From Roseomonas haemaphysalidis (GTDB taxonomy: Bacteria; Pseudomonadota; Alphaproteobacteria; Acetobacterales; Acetobacteraceae), in NCBI RefSeq assembly GCF_017355405.1, contig NZ_CP061177.1:1843001-1907000 (forward strand): DNA of 64,000 nucleotides, given 5' to 3'. The notes beneath the pieces are model-generated. The model was given only the letters and a program-made list of their open reading frames with translations. It made no database searches and was not told the DNA's origin. This document shows, one piece after another, positions 42,907 to 52,112 of this stretch. The position numbers and the translations under genes were made by a program. The stretch's first letter is position 1. Every line of letters starts with the position of its first letter.

Positions 42907-44172
42907 ATGTCTGATGCGGTGCGGCTGACGCGCCTTTCCAACGGCCTGACCGTCGTCTCCGAGACGATGCCGCGGGTCGAGACCGTTTCCATCGGCGCCT
43001 ATGTCCATGCCGGCACGCGCGACGAGGCGGCACCGGAAAACGGCGTGTCCCATTTCTTGGAGCACATGGCCTTTAAAGGCACGCAGAAGCGCGACGCCGC
43101 CGCCATCGCCCGCGAGATCGAGAACGTGGGCGGCCATCTGAACGCCTACACGGCGCGCGAGAACACCGCCTACTACGCCAAGGTGCTGAAGGAGGACATG
43201 CCGCTCGCCGCCGACATCCTCGGCGACATCCTGACGCATTCCACCTTCATCCCGGAGGAGCTGGAGCGCGAGCGCGGCGTGATCCTGCAGGAGATCGGCC
43301 AGGCGAACGACACGCCGGACGACATCGTCTTCGATCACTTCCAGGCCACCGCCTTCCCCGACCAGGCGATGGGCCGCCCGACGCTGGGCTCGGAAGAGAT
43401 CATCGCCAAGATGCCGCGCGAGGTGCTGACCGGCTACATGCGCCACCACTACGGCGCCAGCCGAATGGTCGTCGCCGCCGCCGGCGCACTGGAGCACGAC
43501 GACCTCGTGGCCCAGGTGAAGCGCCACTTCGGCGACCTGCCGGTCGTCGACCCCGCGCTGGGCGAGGCCGCCCGCTACCAGGGCGGCGAGTTCCGCGAGG
43601 AGCGCGACCTCGACCAGGTGCACGTGGTGCTGGGCTTCGAGGGCCCGGCGGTGGCCACCCAGTGGCATTACCCGACCATGCTGCTGTCCACCCTGCTGGG
43701 CGGCGGCATGTCCTCGCGCCTGTTCCAGGAGATCCGCGAGAAGCGCGGGCTGGTGTATTCCATCTATTCCTTCGCGCAGCCCTTCCGCGACGGCGGAGTC
43801 TTCTCGATCTACGCCGGCACCGGCGAGGAGCAGGCGGCCGAGCTGGTGCCCGTGACCCTGCAGGAGCTGAAGCGGGTGCAGCACGACGTCTCGGCCGACG
43901 AGCTGAACCGCGCCAAGGCGCAGTTGCGCGCCTCCGTGCTGATGTCGCTGGAATCCACCGGCAGCCGCTGCGAGCAGCTGGCCCGCCAGCTGCAGGTGCA
44001 CGGCCGCATCATCGACCCGGAGGAAACCAAGCGGAAGATCGCCGCCGTGACCATCGAGGAGGTGCAGCAGGCGGCGGCCATGATCTTCCGCTCGCGCCCG
44101 ACGCTGGCCGCCCTCGGCCCCGCCGGCAAGGTGCCCGGCCTGCCGGCGATCGTGGACCAGCTGGCGGCATGA
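42907..44172 (+). CDS. M16 family zinc metallopeptidase (processing-peptidase-like)
   Basis: A 421-residue peptidase with the inverted zinc motif HFLEH (49-53) and a third ligand Glu at about 129 in RGVILQEIGQ. The second half has the LGGGMSSRLFQEIREKRGLVYS segment typical of the mitochondrial-processing-peptidase-like branch. It is active as a single chain in bacteria, with unknown natural substrates. Its stop overlaps the next gene (ATGA), linking it to the TldE/PmbA protein. Confidence 0.94.
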   Translation: MSDAVRLTRLSNGLTVVSETMPRVETVSIGAYVHAGTRDEAAPENGVSHFLEHMAFKGTQKRDAAAIAREIENVGGHLNAYTARENTAYYAKVLKEDMPLAADILGDILTHSTFIPEELERERGVILQEIGQANDTPDDIVFDHFQATAFPDQAMGRPTLGSEEIIAKMPREVLTGYMRHHYGASRMVVAAAGALEHDDLVAQVKRHFGDLPVVDPALGEAARYQGGEFREERDLDQVHVVLGFEGPAVATQWHYPTMLLSTLLGGGMSSRLFQEIREKRGLVYSIYSFAQPFRDGGVFSIYAGTGEEQAAELVPVTLQELKRVQHDVSADELNRAKAQLRASVLMSLESTGSRCEQLARQLQVHGRIIDPEETKRKIAAVTIEEVQQAAAMIFRSRPTLAALGPAGKVPGLPAIVDQLAA

Positions 44173-45494
44173 ACCGGCTGGAAACGCTCGCCGCCCTGGT
44201 GGCCGCCGCCCGCGCGGCGGGGGCCGACGCGGCCGATGCCATGCTGGTCCAGGGCACCTCGCTGTCCGTCGCCCGCCGGCTCGGCGCCATCGAGCAGCTG
44301 GAGCGGGCGGAGGGGCTGGACCTCGGCCTGCGGGTGTTCGTCGGCCGGCGGCAGGCGATCGTTTCCTCCACCGACCCGGACCACGGCGGCTTCGCCGCGC
44401 TCGCGGCGCGCGCCGTGGCCATGGCGCGCGCCGTGCCGGAGGACCGCTTTTCCGGACTGCCGGAGCGCGTGGCCACGCCGCCGCGCGACCTCGACCTCGA
44501 CGACCCGTCCGAGCCCACGGCCGAGGCGCTGCTGGCCCGCGCGGCGGAAGCCGAGGAAGCGGCGCTGGCCACCGCCGGTGTCAGCAATAGCAACGGCGCG
44601 GAGGCGGGCTTCAGCCGTACCCGCGTGGCCTTGCTGGCGTCCAACGGCTTCGCGGGCGAATACAGCCGCACCAGCCATTCCACCTCCGTGTCCTGCCTGG
44701 CGGGCGAGGGGACGGCGATGGAACGGGACTACGACTATAGCTCCGCCGTCCACCTGTCGGATCTTGAGGATGCCGCGAGCCTTGGCCGCCGCGCGGGCGA
44801 GCGGGCGGTGCGCCGGCTGAACCCCACCCGCCCGGCCAGCCGGCGGCTGAGCGTGGTGTACGATCCGCGCGTGTCGGCCTCGTTGCTCGGCCACCTGTCG
44901 GCCGCCATCAACGGTGCGGCCGTGGCGCGCGGCACTTCTTTCCTGCGCGACAGCATGGGCCGGCAGGTGATGGCCGCCGGCCTGACGCTGCGCGACGACC
45001 CGCTGCGCCCGCGCGGCCTGCGCTCCCGCCCCTTCGACGGCGAGGGCATGCCCGGCGAGGCGCGTGCGCTGGTCGAGGACGGCATCCTCCGTTCCTGGGT
45101 GCTGGACTGGCGCAGCGCGCGGCAGCTCGGCCTGTCTTCCACCGGCCATGCCGGGCGGGGCGTTTCCGGACCGCCGTCGCCCGGCCCCACCAACCTGTGG
45201 CTGGAGCCGGGGAGCGTGTCGCCTGCCGAGCTGATGAGCGACATCGACGAGGGCTTCTACGTCACGGAGATGATGGGCAGCAGCATCAACGGCGTGACCG
45301 GCGACTACAGCCGCGGTGCCTCGGGCTTCATGATCCGCCGGGGCGAACTGGCGGAGCCGGTGGGCGGCGTCACCATCGCCGGCAACCTGCGCGAGATGTT
45401 CCTGCACCTCGCTTCCGCTGACGACCTGCGCTTCCGCCGCGGCACCGATGCCGCGACGCTGCGGGTGGATGGCATGACCCTGGCGGGCGCCTAG
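44169..45494 (+). CDS. pmbA: TldE/PmbA family metalloprotease component
   Basis: A 441-residue protein of the TldD/PmbA family. In E. coli TldD and TldE (PmbA) form a complex that degrades unfolded peptides and matures microcin B17; only TldD carries the metal site. VYDPRVSASLLGHL, LRSRPFDGEGMPG and the C-terminal SGFMIRRGELAEPVGGVTIAGNL are family segments. No tldD lies in the window. It overlaps the upstream M16 peptidase gene, and its stop shares the palindrome CTAG with the stop of the convergent acyltransferase gene. Confidence 0.9.
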   Translation: MNRLETLAALVAAARAAGADAADAMLVQGTSLSVARRLGAIEQLERAEGLDLGLRVFVGRRQAIVSSTDPDHGGFAALAARAVAMARAVPEDRFSGLPERVATPPRDLDLDDPSEPTAEALLARAAEAEEAALATAGVSNSNGAEAGFSRTRVALLASNGFAGEYSRTSHSTSVSCLAGEGTAMERDYDYSSAVHLSDLEDAASLGRRAGERAVRRLNPTRPASRRLSVVYDPRVSASLLGHLSAAINGAAVARGTSFLRDSMGRQVMAAGLTLRDDPLRPRGLRSRPFDGEGMPGEARALVEDGILRSWVLDWRSARQLGLSSTGHAGRGVSGPPSPGPTNLWLEPGSVSPAELMSDIDEGFYVTEMMGSSINGVTGDYSRGASGFMIRRGELAEPVGGVTIAGNLREMFLHLASADDLRFRRGTDAATLRVDGMTLAGA

Positions 45495-46654
45495 GTCAGG
45501 CCGGCCCGGGGCGCCGCCGCAACGCCGTAGATGTGGACGCGGGCGAAGCGGCTGTGCCGCAGCGCCTGCTGGAAGGGCAGTTCCACCCGGCGGTGCAGCA
45601 GCGCCGCGATGGGGATCAGCGCGGCCAGGAACAGCAGCAGCGCCGCCAGCGACGCCCCTGGCCCGAGCAGCCGCCCGATGTCCTGCCCCAGCAGCACCTG
45701 GCTGGCGGTCAGCGTCGCCTGCAGCAGCAGCATGTGCACGAGGTACAGCGAGTAGGAGATCTGGCCCAGCCGGAGAAAGGGCAGCCAGGACAGCGCCCGG
45801 CCGATGGTGCCCTCGTTGCGCGCCAGTGCCAGGATCAACAGCGCCATCAGCGGCGGCACCAGGATGTCCGGGATGTCGAAATGCAGGGTGCCCGCCACGG
45901 CCGCCAGCGCCAAGGCCGTCAGCCCGTCCCGCCGCAGCGGCAGCAGTTGCAGCGAGGCGTGGAGCCGGAACAGCGCCATGCCCGCCAGGAACTCGAACAG
46001 GCAGCGCAGCGCGCCGAGGTTGTAGGTGAGGTCCAGGTTCCGCCCGCCGCCGGAAATGACCGCGAGCCCCAGGATGCCCAGCCCCACGGGCAGCAGGCAG
46101 CGCCGGCCGCCGAAGCGCATCAGCGGCAGGGCCAGCAGCGGAAAAGCCAGGTAGCTCATCCATTCGGCGCCGATCGACCAGGCGGGGCCGTTCCAGGACA
46201 GCGTGCCCGCCAGGGCGGTGGTTTGCAGCAGGCCCAGGTTGAGCATCAGCAAATAGGGGCTCATGTCGAAGCTGAAGGGCCGCAGCGCCACCAGCCCCGC
46301 CGCGTGCAGCGGCACCCGCGCCAGCTCCAGCAGCAGGAAGCCCAGCAGCACGGCGACATGCAGCGGATAGATGCGCGCCAGCCGCGCGAAGGCGAACTGC
46401 TTGACGCTGGCCCAGCGCAGGCCGCCCGCGAACTGGTGGCCATAGGCGTAGCTGATGACAAAGCCGCTGAGCAGAAAGAAGAAGTCCACCCACAGGTAGC
46501 TCTTGCCCACGAAGGCGGTGTGCGGCGCGAAATCCAGGTTGGGCAGAAAGTCGCCCGAGTAATGGAAGATCACCACGAACAGCGCGGCGAAGCCGCGGAA
46601 CGAGGTCAGGGCCTTGAATTCGGCTTTGCCGGCGGTGGTGGGCACGTGTTGCAT
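45491..46654 (-). CDS. Acyltransferase family 3 membrane protein
   Basis: A 387-residue polytopic membrane protein. LTSFRGFAALFVVIFHYSG (16-34) holds the conserved Arg20 and the active-site His31 of the acyltransferase-3 (OafB/ExoZ-like) family; about ten hydrophobic helices follow. Such enzymes O-acetylate surface polysaccharides or other envelope sugars. The target here is unknown, with no glycan cluster around. The start at 46654 was chosen because residues then fit the family; the frame is open far upstream only as antisense shadow. It ends sharing CTAG with the convergent gene. Confidence 0.88.
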   Translation of the reverse strand: MQHVPTTAGKAEFKALTSFRGFAALFVVIFHYSGDFLPNLDFAPHTAFVGKSYLWVDFFFLLSGFVISYAYGHQFAGGLRWASVKQFAFARLARIYPLHVAVLLGFLLLELARVPLHAAGLVALRPFSFDMSPYLLMLNLGLLQTTALAGTLSWNGPAWSIGAEWMSYLAFPLLALPLMRFGGRRCLLPVGLGILGLAVISGGGRNLDLTYNLGALRCLFEFLAGMALFRLHASLQLLPLRRDGLTALALAAVAGTLHFDIPDILVPPLMALLILALARNEGTIGRALSWLPFLRLGQISYSLYLVHMLLLQATLTASQVLLGQDIGRLLGPGASLAALLLFLAALIPIAALLHRRVELPFQQALRHSRFARVHIYGVAAAPRAGLT

Positions 46655-46912
46655 CGGGGGGAGCTGTGTTCTCGGGCCGCGGGCCAGCGCGGCATGGGCG
46701 TGTCGGAAGGGAAGGCACGCGCATTCCCGGGCCGGAGAGGGCGCCGCCCCGGCCATGCTCACGCTAACGGGGAGGGAGGCGCATTGTTGCACGGGCTGAT
46801 GGCGCGAGACCCGGCCCGGCGTTTTTCCATCCCGCTCCCGCTGCCGCTCCCCTAAGCTTCGCGGGAGACGGACAAGCGGCCGCCAAAGGCCGCGCGTGGA
46901 GGATACCCGCCC

Positions 46913-49306
46913 ATGGACACCGCGACGGAACTGCACCGCGCATCGCCCCCCGACGCACCCCGGCGCCTGGCCCTGCTGCGCGCGCTGGAACGCAAGCTCT
47001 TGTGGCTGTCCGCCTGGACCATCCACCACGCCAACCATATCCGCCCCAGCCGCGACGGGCTGAAGGTGGGCGGGCACCAGGCCTCCTCCGCCTCCTGCGT
47101 GTCCATCATGACGGCGCTGTATTTCGACATCCTGCGGCCGCAGGACCGGGTGGCGGTGAAGCCGCATGCCGGGCCGGTGTTCCACGCCATCAACTACCTG
47201 CTGGGGCGGCAGCAGCGCGAGAAGCTGTCCACGCTGCGGCAGTTCGGCGGCATCCAGCCCTATCCCAGCCGGGTGAAGGACGGGGCGGAGGTCGATTTCT
47301 CCACCGGCTCCGTCGGCCTCGGCGTGGCACTGACCAGCTTCGCCTCTCTGGTGCAGGACTACGTGCATCTGCACGGGCTGGGCCGCGCCGGGCTGCCGCG
47401 CGGCCGGCACGTGGCGATCGTCGGCGATGCCGAGCTGGACGAGGGCAACATCTACGAGGCCCTGCTGGAAGGCTGGAAGCACGACGTGCGCGATGTCTGG
47501 TGGGTGATCGACTACAACCGCCAGAGCCTGGATTCCGTGGTGCCCGACCGGCTGTTCGGCCGCATCGAGGGCCTGTTCCGCGACATGGGCTGGAACGTCG
47601 TCACGCTGAAATACGGCCGCAAGCTGGAAGCCGCCTTCGCGCGCGAGGGCGGCGAGGCGCTGCGCCGCTGGATCGATGACTGCCCCAACAGTCTGTATTC
47701 CGCGCTGACCTTCCAGGGCGGCGCCGCGTGGCGCGCGGCGCTGCTGGCGGAGCTGGGGCGCGAGCCCGGCCTGCGCGCCATCATCGACCCGCTGGACGAC
47801 GAGGAACTCGGCGCCCTGATGACCAACCTGGGCGGCCACGACATCGAAACGCTGACGGAAGCCTTCCGCGCCCAGGAAGCGGCGGGCGACCAGCCGACCT
47901 GCTTCATCGCCTATACCGTGAAGGGCATGGGCCTGCCCTTCGCCGGCCACAAGGACAACCATGCCGGGCTGATGACCAAGGAGCAGATGGAAGGCTTCCG
48001 CCGGGGCCACGCCATCCGCCCCGGCCATGAGTGGGACCGGTTCGAGGGGCTGGACCTGCCGGAAGCCGAGCTGGAAGCCTTCCTGGGCGAGGTGCCCTTC
48101 GCCGGGCGTGTGGCGCCGGAAGGCCGCAGCCTGTCCGCGCCGCCCGTGCCGGTGCCGGCCGCCCTGCCGGTGCCGCGCGTGGCCGCCGGCCGCACCCTGT
48201 CCACCCAGGCCGCCTTCGGCGAGCTGCTGGCGGAGATCGGCCGGGGCGGGAAGGGGGATGCGGAGGAATTCGCCTCGCGCATTGTCACCACCTCGCCGGA
48301 CGTCACGGTGTCCACCAGCCTCGGCCCCTGGGTGAACCGGCGCGGCGTGTTCGACCGCCACCTGAAGAACGACGTGTTCCGCGATGCCAAGCTGGCCAGC
48401 GCCCAGCGCTGGGGCATGTCGCCCAAGGGCCAGCACATCGAGCTGGGCATCGCCGAGCAGAACCTGTTCCTGCTGCTGGGCGCCCTGGGGCTGGCGGACC
48501 GGCTGCACGGCGGGCGGCTGTTGCCGGTGGGCACGGTCTACGACCCCTTCGTGAACCGCGGCCTCGATGCGCTGATCTACGCCTGCTACCAGGATGCGCG
48601 CTTCCTGCTGGTCTCCACCCCCTCGGGCCTGACGCTGGCGCCGGAAGGCGGGCAGCACCAGAGCATCAACACGCCCCTGCTCGGCATCGCGCAGGACCGG
48701 CTGGCCAGCTACGAGCCGGCGCATGCGGACGAGCTGGCGATCCTGCTGCGCCACGCCTTCCACCACATGCAGCAGCCCGATGGCTCGGCGGTCTGGCTGC
48801 GGCTGTCCACGCGCGGGCTGGAGCAGCCGGAGCGGCGCCTCGACCCCGCAGCGGTGATCGCCGGCGGCTACTGGGCGGTGCCGCCGGCCGAGGGCGCGCG
48901 CATCGCCATCGCCTTCCAGGGGCCGGTGGCGCCGGAAGCCATGGCCGCCTTCCGGGAACTGCAGGCGGAGGAAGCGGGCGCCGGCCTGCTGGCCATCACC
49001 AGCCCCGACCGGCTGCATGCCGGCTGGCTGGATGCCCGCCGTGCCGCCCGCCAGGGGCCGGGCGCGCCGCCCTCGCATGTGGAGGCGCTGCTGGCGCCCC
49101 TGGCGCGCGACGCCGCCATCGTGTCCGTGCTGGACGGCCACCCGGCGGCGCATAGCTGGCTGGGGGCGGTGCGCGGCCAGCGAGTGGTGCCGCTGGGCGT
49201 GGACCATTTCGGCCAGTCCGGCGACATCCCGGACCTGTACCGCGAATACGGGCTGGACGAGAGCAGCATCCTGGACGCCTGCGCCCAGGCGTTGCTGGGG
49301 CGGTAA
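46913..49306 (+). CDS. Transketolase-type ThDP enzyme (related to pyruvate dehydrogenase E1)
   Basis: A 797-residue enzyme with the three-domain transketolase fold. The first domain has HIRPSRDGLKVGGHQASSAS (42-61), RVAVKPHAGPVFHA, and the ThDP/Mg motif GDAELDEGN (171-179) with NRQS (202-205). A pyrimidine-binding domain follows (about 435-610, ELGIAEQNLFLLLG with the catalytic Glu), then a C-terminal domain ending in LGVDHFGQSGDIPDLYREYG. The KPHAGPVFHAINYLL motif and overall layout lie between transketolase and homodimeric AceE, but the length is shorter than AceE (about 890). Substrate is uncertain. GGAGG lies about 9 bases before the ATG. Confidence 0.85.
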   Translation: MDTATELHRASPPDAPRRLALLRALERKLLWLSAWTIHHANHIRPSRDGLKVGGHQASSASCVSIMTALYFDILRPQDRVAVKPHAGPVFHAINYLLGRQQREKLSTLRQFGGIQPYPSRVKDGAEVDFSTGSVGLGVALTSFASLVQDYVHLHGLGRAGLPRGRHVAIVGDAELDEGNIYEALLEGWKHDVRDVWWVIDYNRQSLDSVVPDRLFGRIEGLFRDMGWNVVTLKYGRKLEAAFAREGGEALRRWIDDCPNSLYSALTFQGGAAWRAALLAELGREPGLRAIIDPLDDEELGALMTNLGGHDIETLTEAFRAQEAAGDQPTCFIAYTVKGMGLPFAGHKDNHAGLMTKEQMEGFRRGHAIRPGHEWDRFEGLDLPEAELEAFLGEVPFAGRVAPEGRSLSAPPVPVPAALPVPRVAAGRTLSTQAAFGELLAEIGRGGKGDAEEFASRIVTTSPDVTVSTSLGPWVNRRGVFDRHLKNDVFRDAKLASAQRWGMSPKGQHIELGIAEQNLFLLLGALGLADRLHGGRLLPVGTVYDPFVNRGLDALIYACYQDARFLLVSTPSGLTLAPEGGQHQSINTPLLGIAQDRLASYEPAHADELAILLRHAFHHMQQPDGSAVWLRLSTRGLEQPERRLDPAAVIAGGYWAVPPAEGARIAIAFQGPVAPEAMAAFRELQAEEAGAGLLAITSPDRLHAGWLDARRAARQGPGAPPSHVEALLAPLARDAAIVSVLDGHPAAHSWLGAVRGQRVVPLGVDHFGQSGDIPDLYREYGLDESSILDACAQALLGR

Positions 49307-49368
49307 CGGGCAACCAACGCGGCGCGCCGGCGGTTTTCCCCATGGAAAACAACAGGACAGCCAAGCCC

Positions 49369-50646
49369 ATGCCCGACCGTATGCCGAGCCTTTCCCGCCG
49401 CGGCCTGGTGGGGGGCGCTTCGCTGCTCCTGGCCGCGGGGCCCGCCGCCGCCGCGGCACCGCCCCCCACGCCCGCCGATATCGGCAACGTGCAGGGCGGG
49501 CGCGTCACCTTTCCGAATTGGAAAGGAGAGGCCGACCGGCCCTCGCCGCCGCCGCCCAACCCCATGCCGCCGGGCGAGCGCGTCGGCTTCGCCATCGTCG
49601 GCCTGGGGCGGCTGAGCCTGGAAGAGCTGCTGCCCGCCTTTGCCGAATGCAAGCAGGCGCGGCCGGTGGCGCTGGTGTCCGGCACGCCCGACAAGCTCAA
49701 GGCCGTCGGCGCGCAATACGGCATCAAGCCCGAGGCGCTGTACAGCTACGCCGACTTCGACCGCATTGCCGAGAACCCGGAGGTCAAGGTCGTCTACATC
49801 GTGCTGCCCAACGGCCTGCACCACGAATACGTGCTGCGCGCCGCCCGCGCCGGCAAGCACGTGCTGTGCGAGAAGCCCATGGCCAACACCAGCGCCGAAG
49901 CGCGCGAGATGGTCGCTGCCTGCCGCGACGCCCGCGTCAAGCTGATGATCGCCTATCGCTGCCAGTACGAGCCCTACAACCGCCGCGCCACCGCCCTGCT
50001 GCGCGACGGCGGCCTGGGCGCGGCGCGCTTCATGGAAGCCAGCAACACCCAGGTGCAGGGCGAGGTGCCGCAATGGCGCTTCAGCAAGGCCCTGGCCGGC
50101 GGCGGCGCCCTGCCGGATATCGGCCTGTACTGCCTGAACGCCGCCCGCTTCTACAGCGGCGAGGAGCCGGTGGAGGTCTTCGCCCGCATCCACAACACCC
50201 CCGACGACCCCCGCTACCGCGAGGTGGAGGAAAGCATCGCGTTCATGCTGCGCTTTCCTTCCGGCCTGATGGCCAATTGCGCCGCCAGCTACGGCGCGCA
50301 TGAAAGCAAGGACATGCGGGTGCGGCTGGAAAAAGGCTGGATCGACGTGGAAAACGCCTTCGCCTACCAGGGCCAGTCCATGCGCGTGGCGACGCGCGAT
50401 GGCAAGGCCGAGGCGATCCGCGAATTGCGGCTGGGCCAGAAGAACCAGTTTGCCGCCGAGATCGACCACATGGCGCAATGCGTGCTGCAGGACCGGGTGC
50501 CCCGGACGCCAGGCGAGGAAGGGCTGCAGGACCAGGTGATCATGGAAGCGCTGTACCGCAGCGCCGAGACAGGGGCGGCGGTGGCGCTGCCTGCGGTGGA
50601 AGGGCGCGACACCACGCGGGGGCCGGCGCTGGAGGAGGAAGAATAG
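49369..50646 (+). CDS. Exported Gfo/Idh/MocA family oxidoreductase
   Basis: A 425-residue NAD(P)-dependent sugar oxidoreductase. A twin-arginine signal (LSRRGLVGGASLLLAAGPAAAA, Arg-Arg at 10-11) indicates Tat export as a folded protein with bound cofactor. The nucleotide-binding GLGRLS is at 78-83 and the family's EKPM at 168-171. This is like periplasmic glucose-fructose oxidoreductase; the real substrate is unknown. An upstream in-frame ATG at 49342 has no ribosome site, while AGGA lies 11 bases before 49369. The protein ends in an acidic run. A terminator follows. Confidence 0.88.
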   Translation: MPDRMPSLSRRGLVGGASLLLAAGPAAAAAPPPTPADIGNVQGGRVTFPNWKGEADRPSPPPPNPMPPGERVGFAIVGLGRLSLEELLPAFAECKQARPVALVSGTPDKLKAVGAQYGIKPEALYSYADFDRIAENPEVKVVYIVLPNGLHHEYVLRAARAGKHVLCEKPMANTSAEAREMVAACRDARVKLMIAYRCQYEPYNRRATALLRDGGLGAARFMEASNTQVQGEVPQWRFSKALAGGGALPDIGLYCLNAARFYSGEEPVEVFARIHNTPDDPRYREVEESIAFMLRFPSGLMANCAASYGAHESKDMRVRLEKGWIDVENAFAYQGQSMRVATRDGKAEAIRELRLGQKNQFAAEIDHMAQCVLQDRVPRTPGEEGLQDQVIMEALYRSAETGAAVALPAVEGRDTTRGPALEEEE

Positions 50647-50651
50647 GAAGG

Positions 50652-50690
50652 CCGGGGAAAGAATTCCCCGGACCCCTTCTTTTCTTTTTT
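50652..50690 (+). terminator. Terminator after the Gfo oxidoreductase gene
   Basis: An 8-bp stem (50652-50659 with 50664-50671), then a long pyrimidine/T-rich tract ending in six T at about 50690. A related hairpin lies inverted at 50758-50779. Confidence 0.85.
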
Positions 50691-50741
50691 ATCTGTTTTC
50701 GGGAGCGCGAGCGGGTCACGGGCGCTCCCTGATACGAGTCA

Positions 50742-50779
50742 GGAAAAAGATGGGGGACCGGGGGAATTCCTTCCCCCGG
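50742..50779 (-). terminator. Terminator after the aminotransferase gene (minus strand)
   Basis: A 9-bp stem (50758-50766 with 50771-50779, loop TTCC), followed on the minus strand by TCTTTTTCC. It mirrors the plus-strand terminator; an 8-bp inverted repeat (50701-50708 with 50722-50729) sits between the two. Confidence 0.82.
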
Positions 50780-50789
50780 CCTTTCTTCT

Positions 50790-51983
50790 TCAGCCCCTGC
50801 GGAAGAACGCCGCCAGCCGCGCCATCGCCTGCTCCGCCAGTCCGGGCGAAATGGCGAAGCACAGCCGGATCTTGCCGTCGTCCTCGTCGCTGAAGGCGGT
50901 GCCGGGGGCCAGCCCGACCTTGGCCTCGCGCAGCAGGCGGATGGCCAGCGCGCGGCTGTCCGTCACGCCGTCCTGCGAGAACATCAGGTAGAAGCTGCCT
51001 TCCGGCGCCTGCACGCGGATGCCGGGCAGGGCGGCCAGGCCTTCCGAGAAGATGCGCCGGCTTTCGCGGCAGCGGGCGACCATGGTGCGGATGAAGTCGT
51101 CGCCCTGGTCCAGCGCCGCGATGCAGGCGTACTGGATGAAGGTGGGGATGGAGGTGGTGTTGTACTGGCACAGGCTGGCGAAGGTCTCGCCCATGCCTTC
51201 CGGCACCACGATCCAGCCGGCGCGCCAGCCGGTCATCGCCCAGTTCTTGGAGAAGGTGTTGGTCACCAGCAGCTTGTCGGTCGGCTCGGTGATCTCCAGG
51301 AAGGAGGGCGCGATGCTGTTGCCGTAGGTGAAGTGGTTGTACACCTCGTCCGACAGCAGCCACAGGTCGCGGGCGCGCAGCAGGTCGCGCAGCGCCAGCA
51401 TCTCGCCCTTGGGCATCACCCAGCCGGTGGGGTTGGAGGGCGAATTGATCGCCACCATGCGGGTGCGGGGGGTAATCGCGGCCTCGATGTCCGCGAGGTT
51501 CAGGCTGAAGGCGCCGTCCGCCGCGCGGCGCAGGTTCACCGTCACCGGCACGCCACCGCAGACCCTTACCACAGCCGCCAAGTTGGGCCAGTGGGGGCCG
51601 GGAATGATCACCTCCTCGCCCGGCTCGATCACGGCCTGGATGGCCTGCATGATGGCGTTCATGCCGCCGGCGGTCACCGCGAAGCGGTCGGGCGCCACCG
51701 CCACGCCCCAGTGGCGCGCGTGGTAGTCGGCCAGCGCCTGGCGCAGCCGGGGCAGGCCCTGGGAATAGGTGTAGCGGGTCTGGCCGGCGCGCATGGCGGC
51801 CTCGGCCGCTTCCGTGACAAAGGGGGGCGTGGGCAGGTCGCCTTCGCCGATCCACAGCTTGATGACCTCCGGGTCCTCGCGCGCCAGGTCGGCGATCTCG
51901 GCGATCTGGTTGACCGAAAGGTCGCGGATGCGCGCGGGCAGCGAGGCGCGCGGGCTGGGGCGGGTATCGGCGGTGGCGCTCAT
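50790..51983 (-). CDS. Pyridoxal-phosphate class I aminotransferase (aspartate-type)
   Basis: A 397-residue fold-type I aminotransferase. The PLP Lys is K246 in TFSKNWAMTGWRAGW. INSPSNPTGWV (about 179-189) and LSDEVYNHFTYG (210-221) carry the conserved Asn, Asp and Tyr. Substrate is not evident; relatives act on aspartate, aromatic amino acids or alanine. GAGG lies 5 bases before the ATG. It is monocistronic, convergent with the Gfo gene, and divergent from tRNA-Leu. Confidence 0.93.
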   Translation of the reverse strand: MSATADTRPSPRASLPARIRDLSVNQIAEIADLAREDPEVIKLWIGEGDLPTPPFVTEAAEAAMRAGQTRYTYSQGLPRLRQALADYHARHWGVAVAPDRFAVTAGGMNAIMQAIQAVIEPGEEVIIPGPHWPNLAAVVRVCGGVPVTVNLRRAADGAFSLNLADIEAAITPRTRMVAINSPSNPTGWVMPKGEMLALRDLLRARDLWLLSDEVYNHFTYGNSIAPSFLEITEPTDKLLVTNTFSKNWAMTGWRAGWIVVPEGMGETFASLCQYNTTSIPTFIQYACIAALDQGDDFIRTMVARCRESRRIFSEGLAALPGIRVQAPEGSFYLMFSQDGVTDSRALAIRLLREAKVGLAPGTAFSDEDDGKIRLCFAISPGLAEQAMARLAAFFRRG

Positions 51984-52112
51984 GGGAACCTCGGACAGGG
52001 TCGTCTAGCTGTGCCGGGGCGGGGGCCGGGCCGCAAGGGGCCTGCTCCCCTTTCATTGCGGGCTGGGCTGCGCTAGATGCCGCCGCTCGTATGACGTGCC
52101 GGCGTCAAGCGC

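Noticed and set aside
45491..49459. A very long minus-strand open frame (over 1300 codons) running from the acyltransferase gene through the region antisense to the transketolase gene
   Set aside because: Only its first part past the ATG at 46654 looks like a protein family. The rest is Arg/Gly/His/Gln-rich antisense shadow, a usual effect of very high GC.
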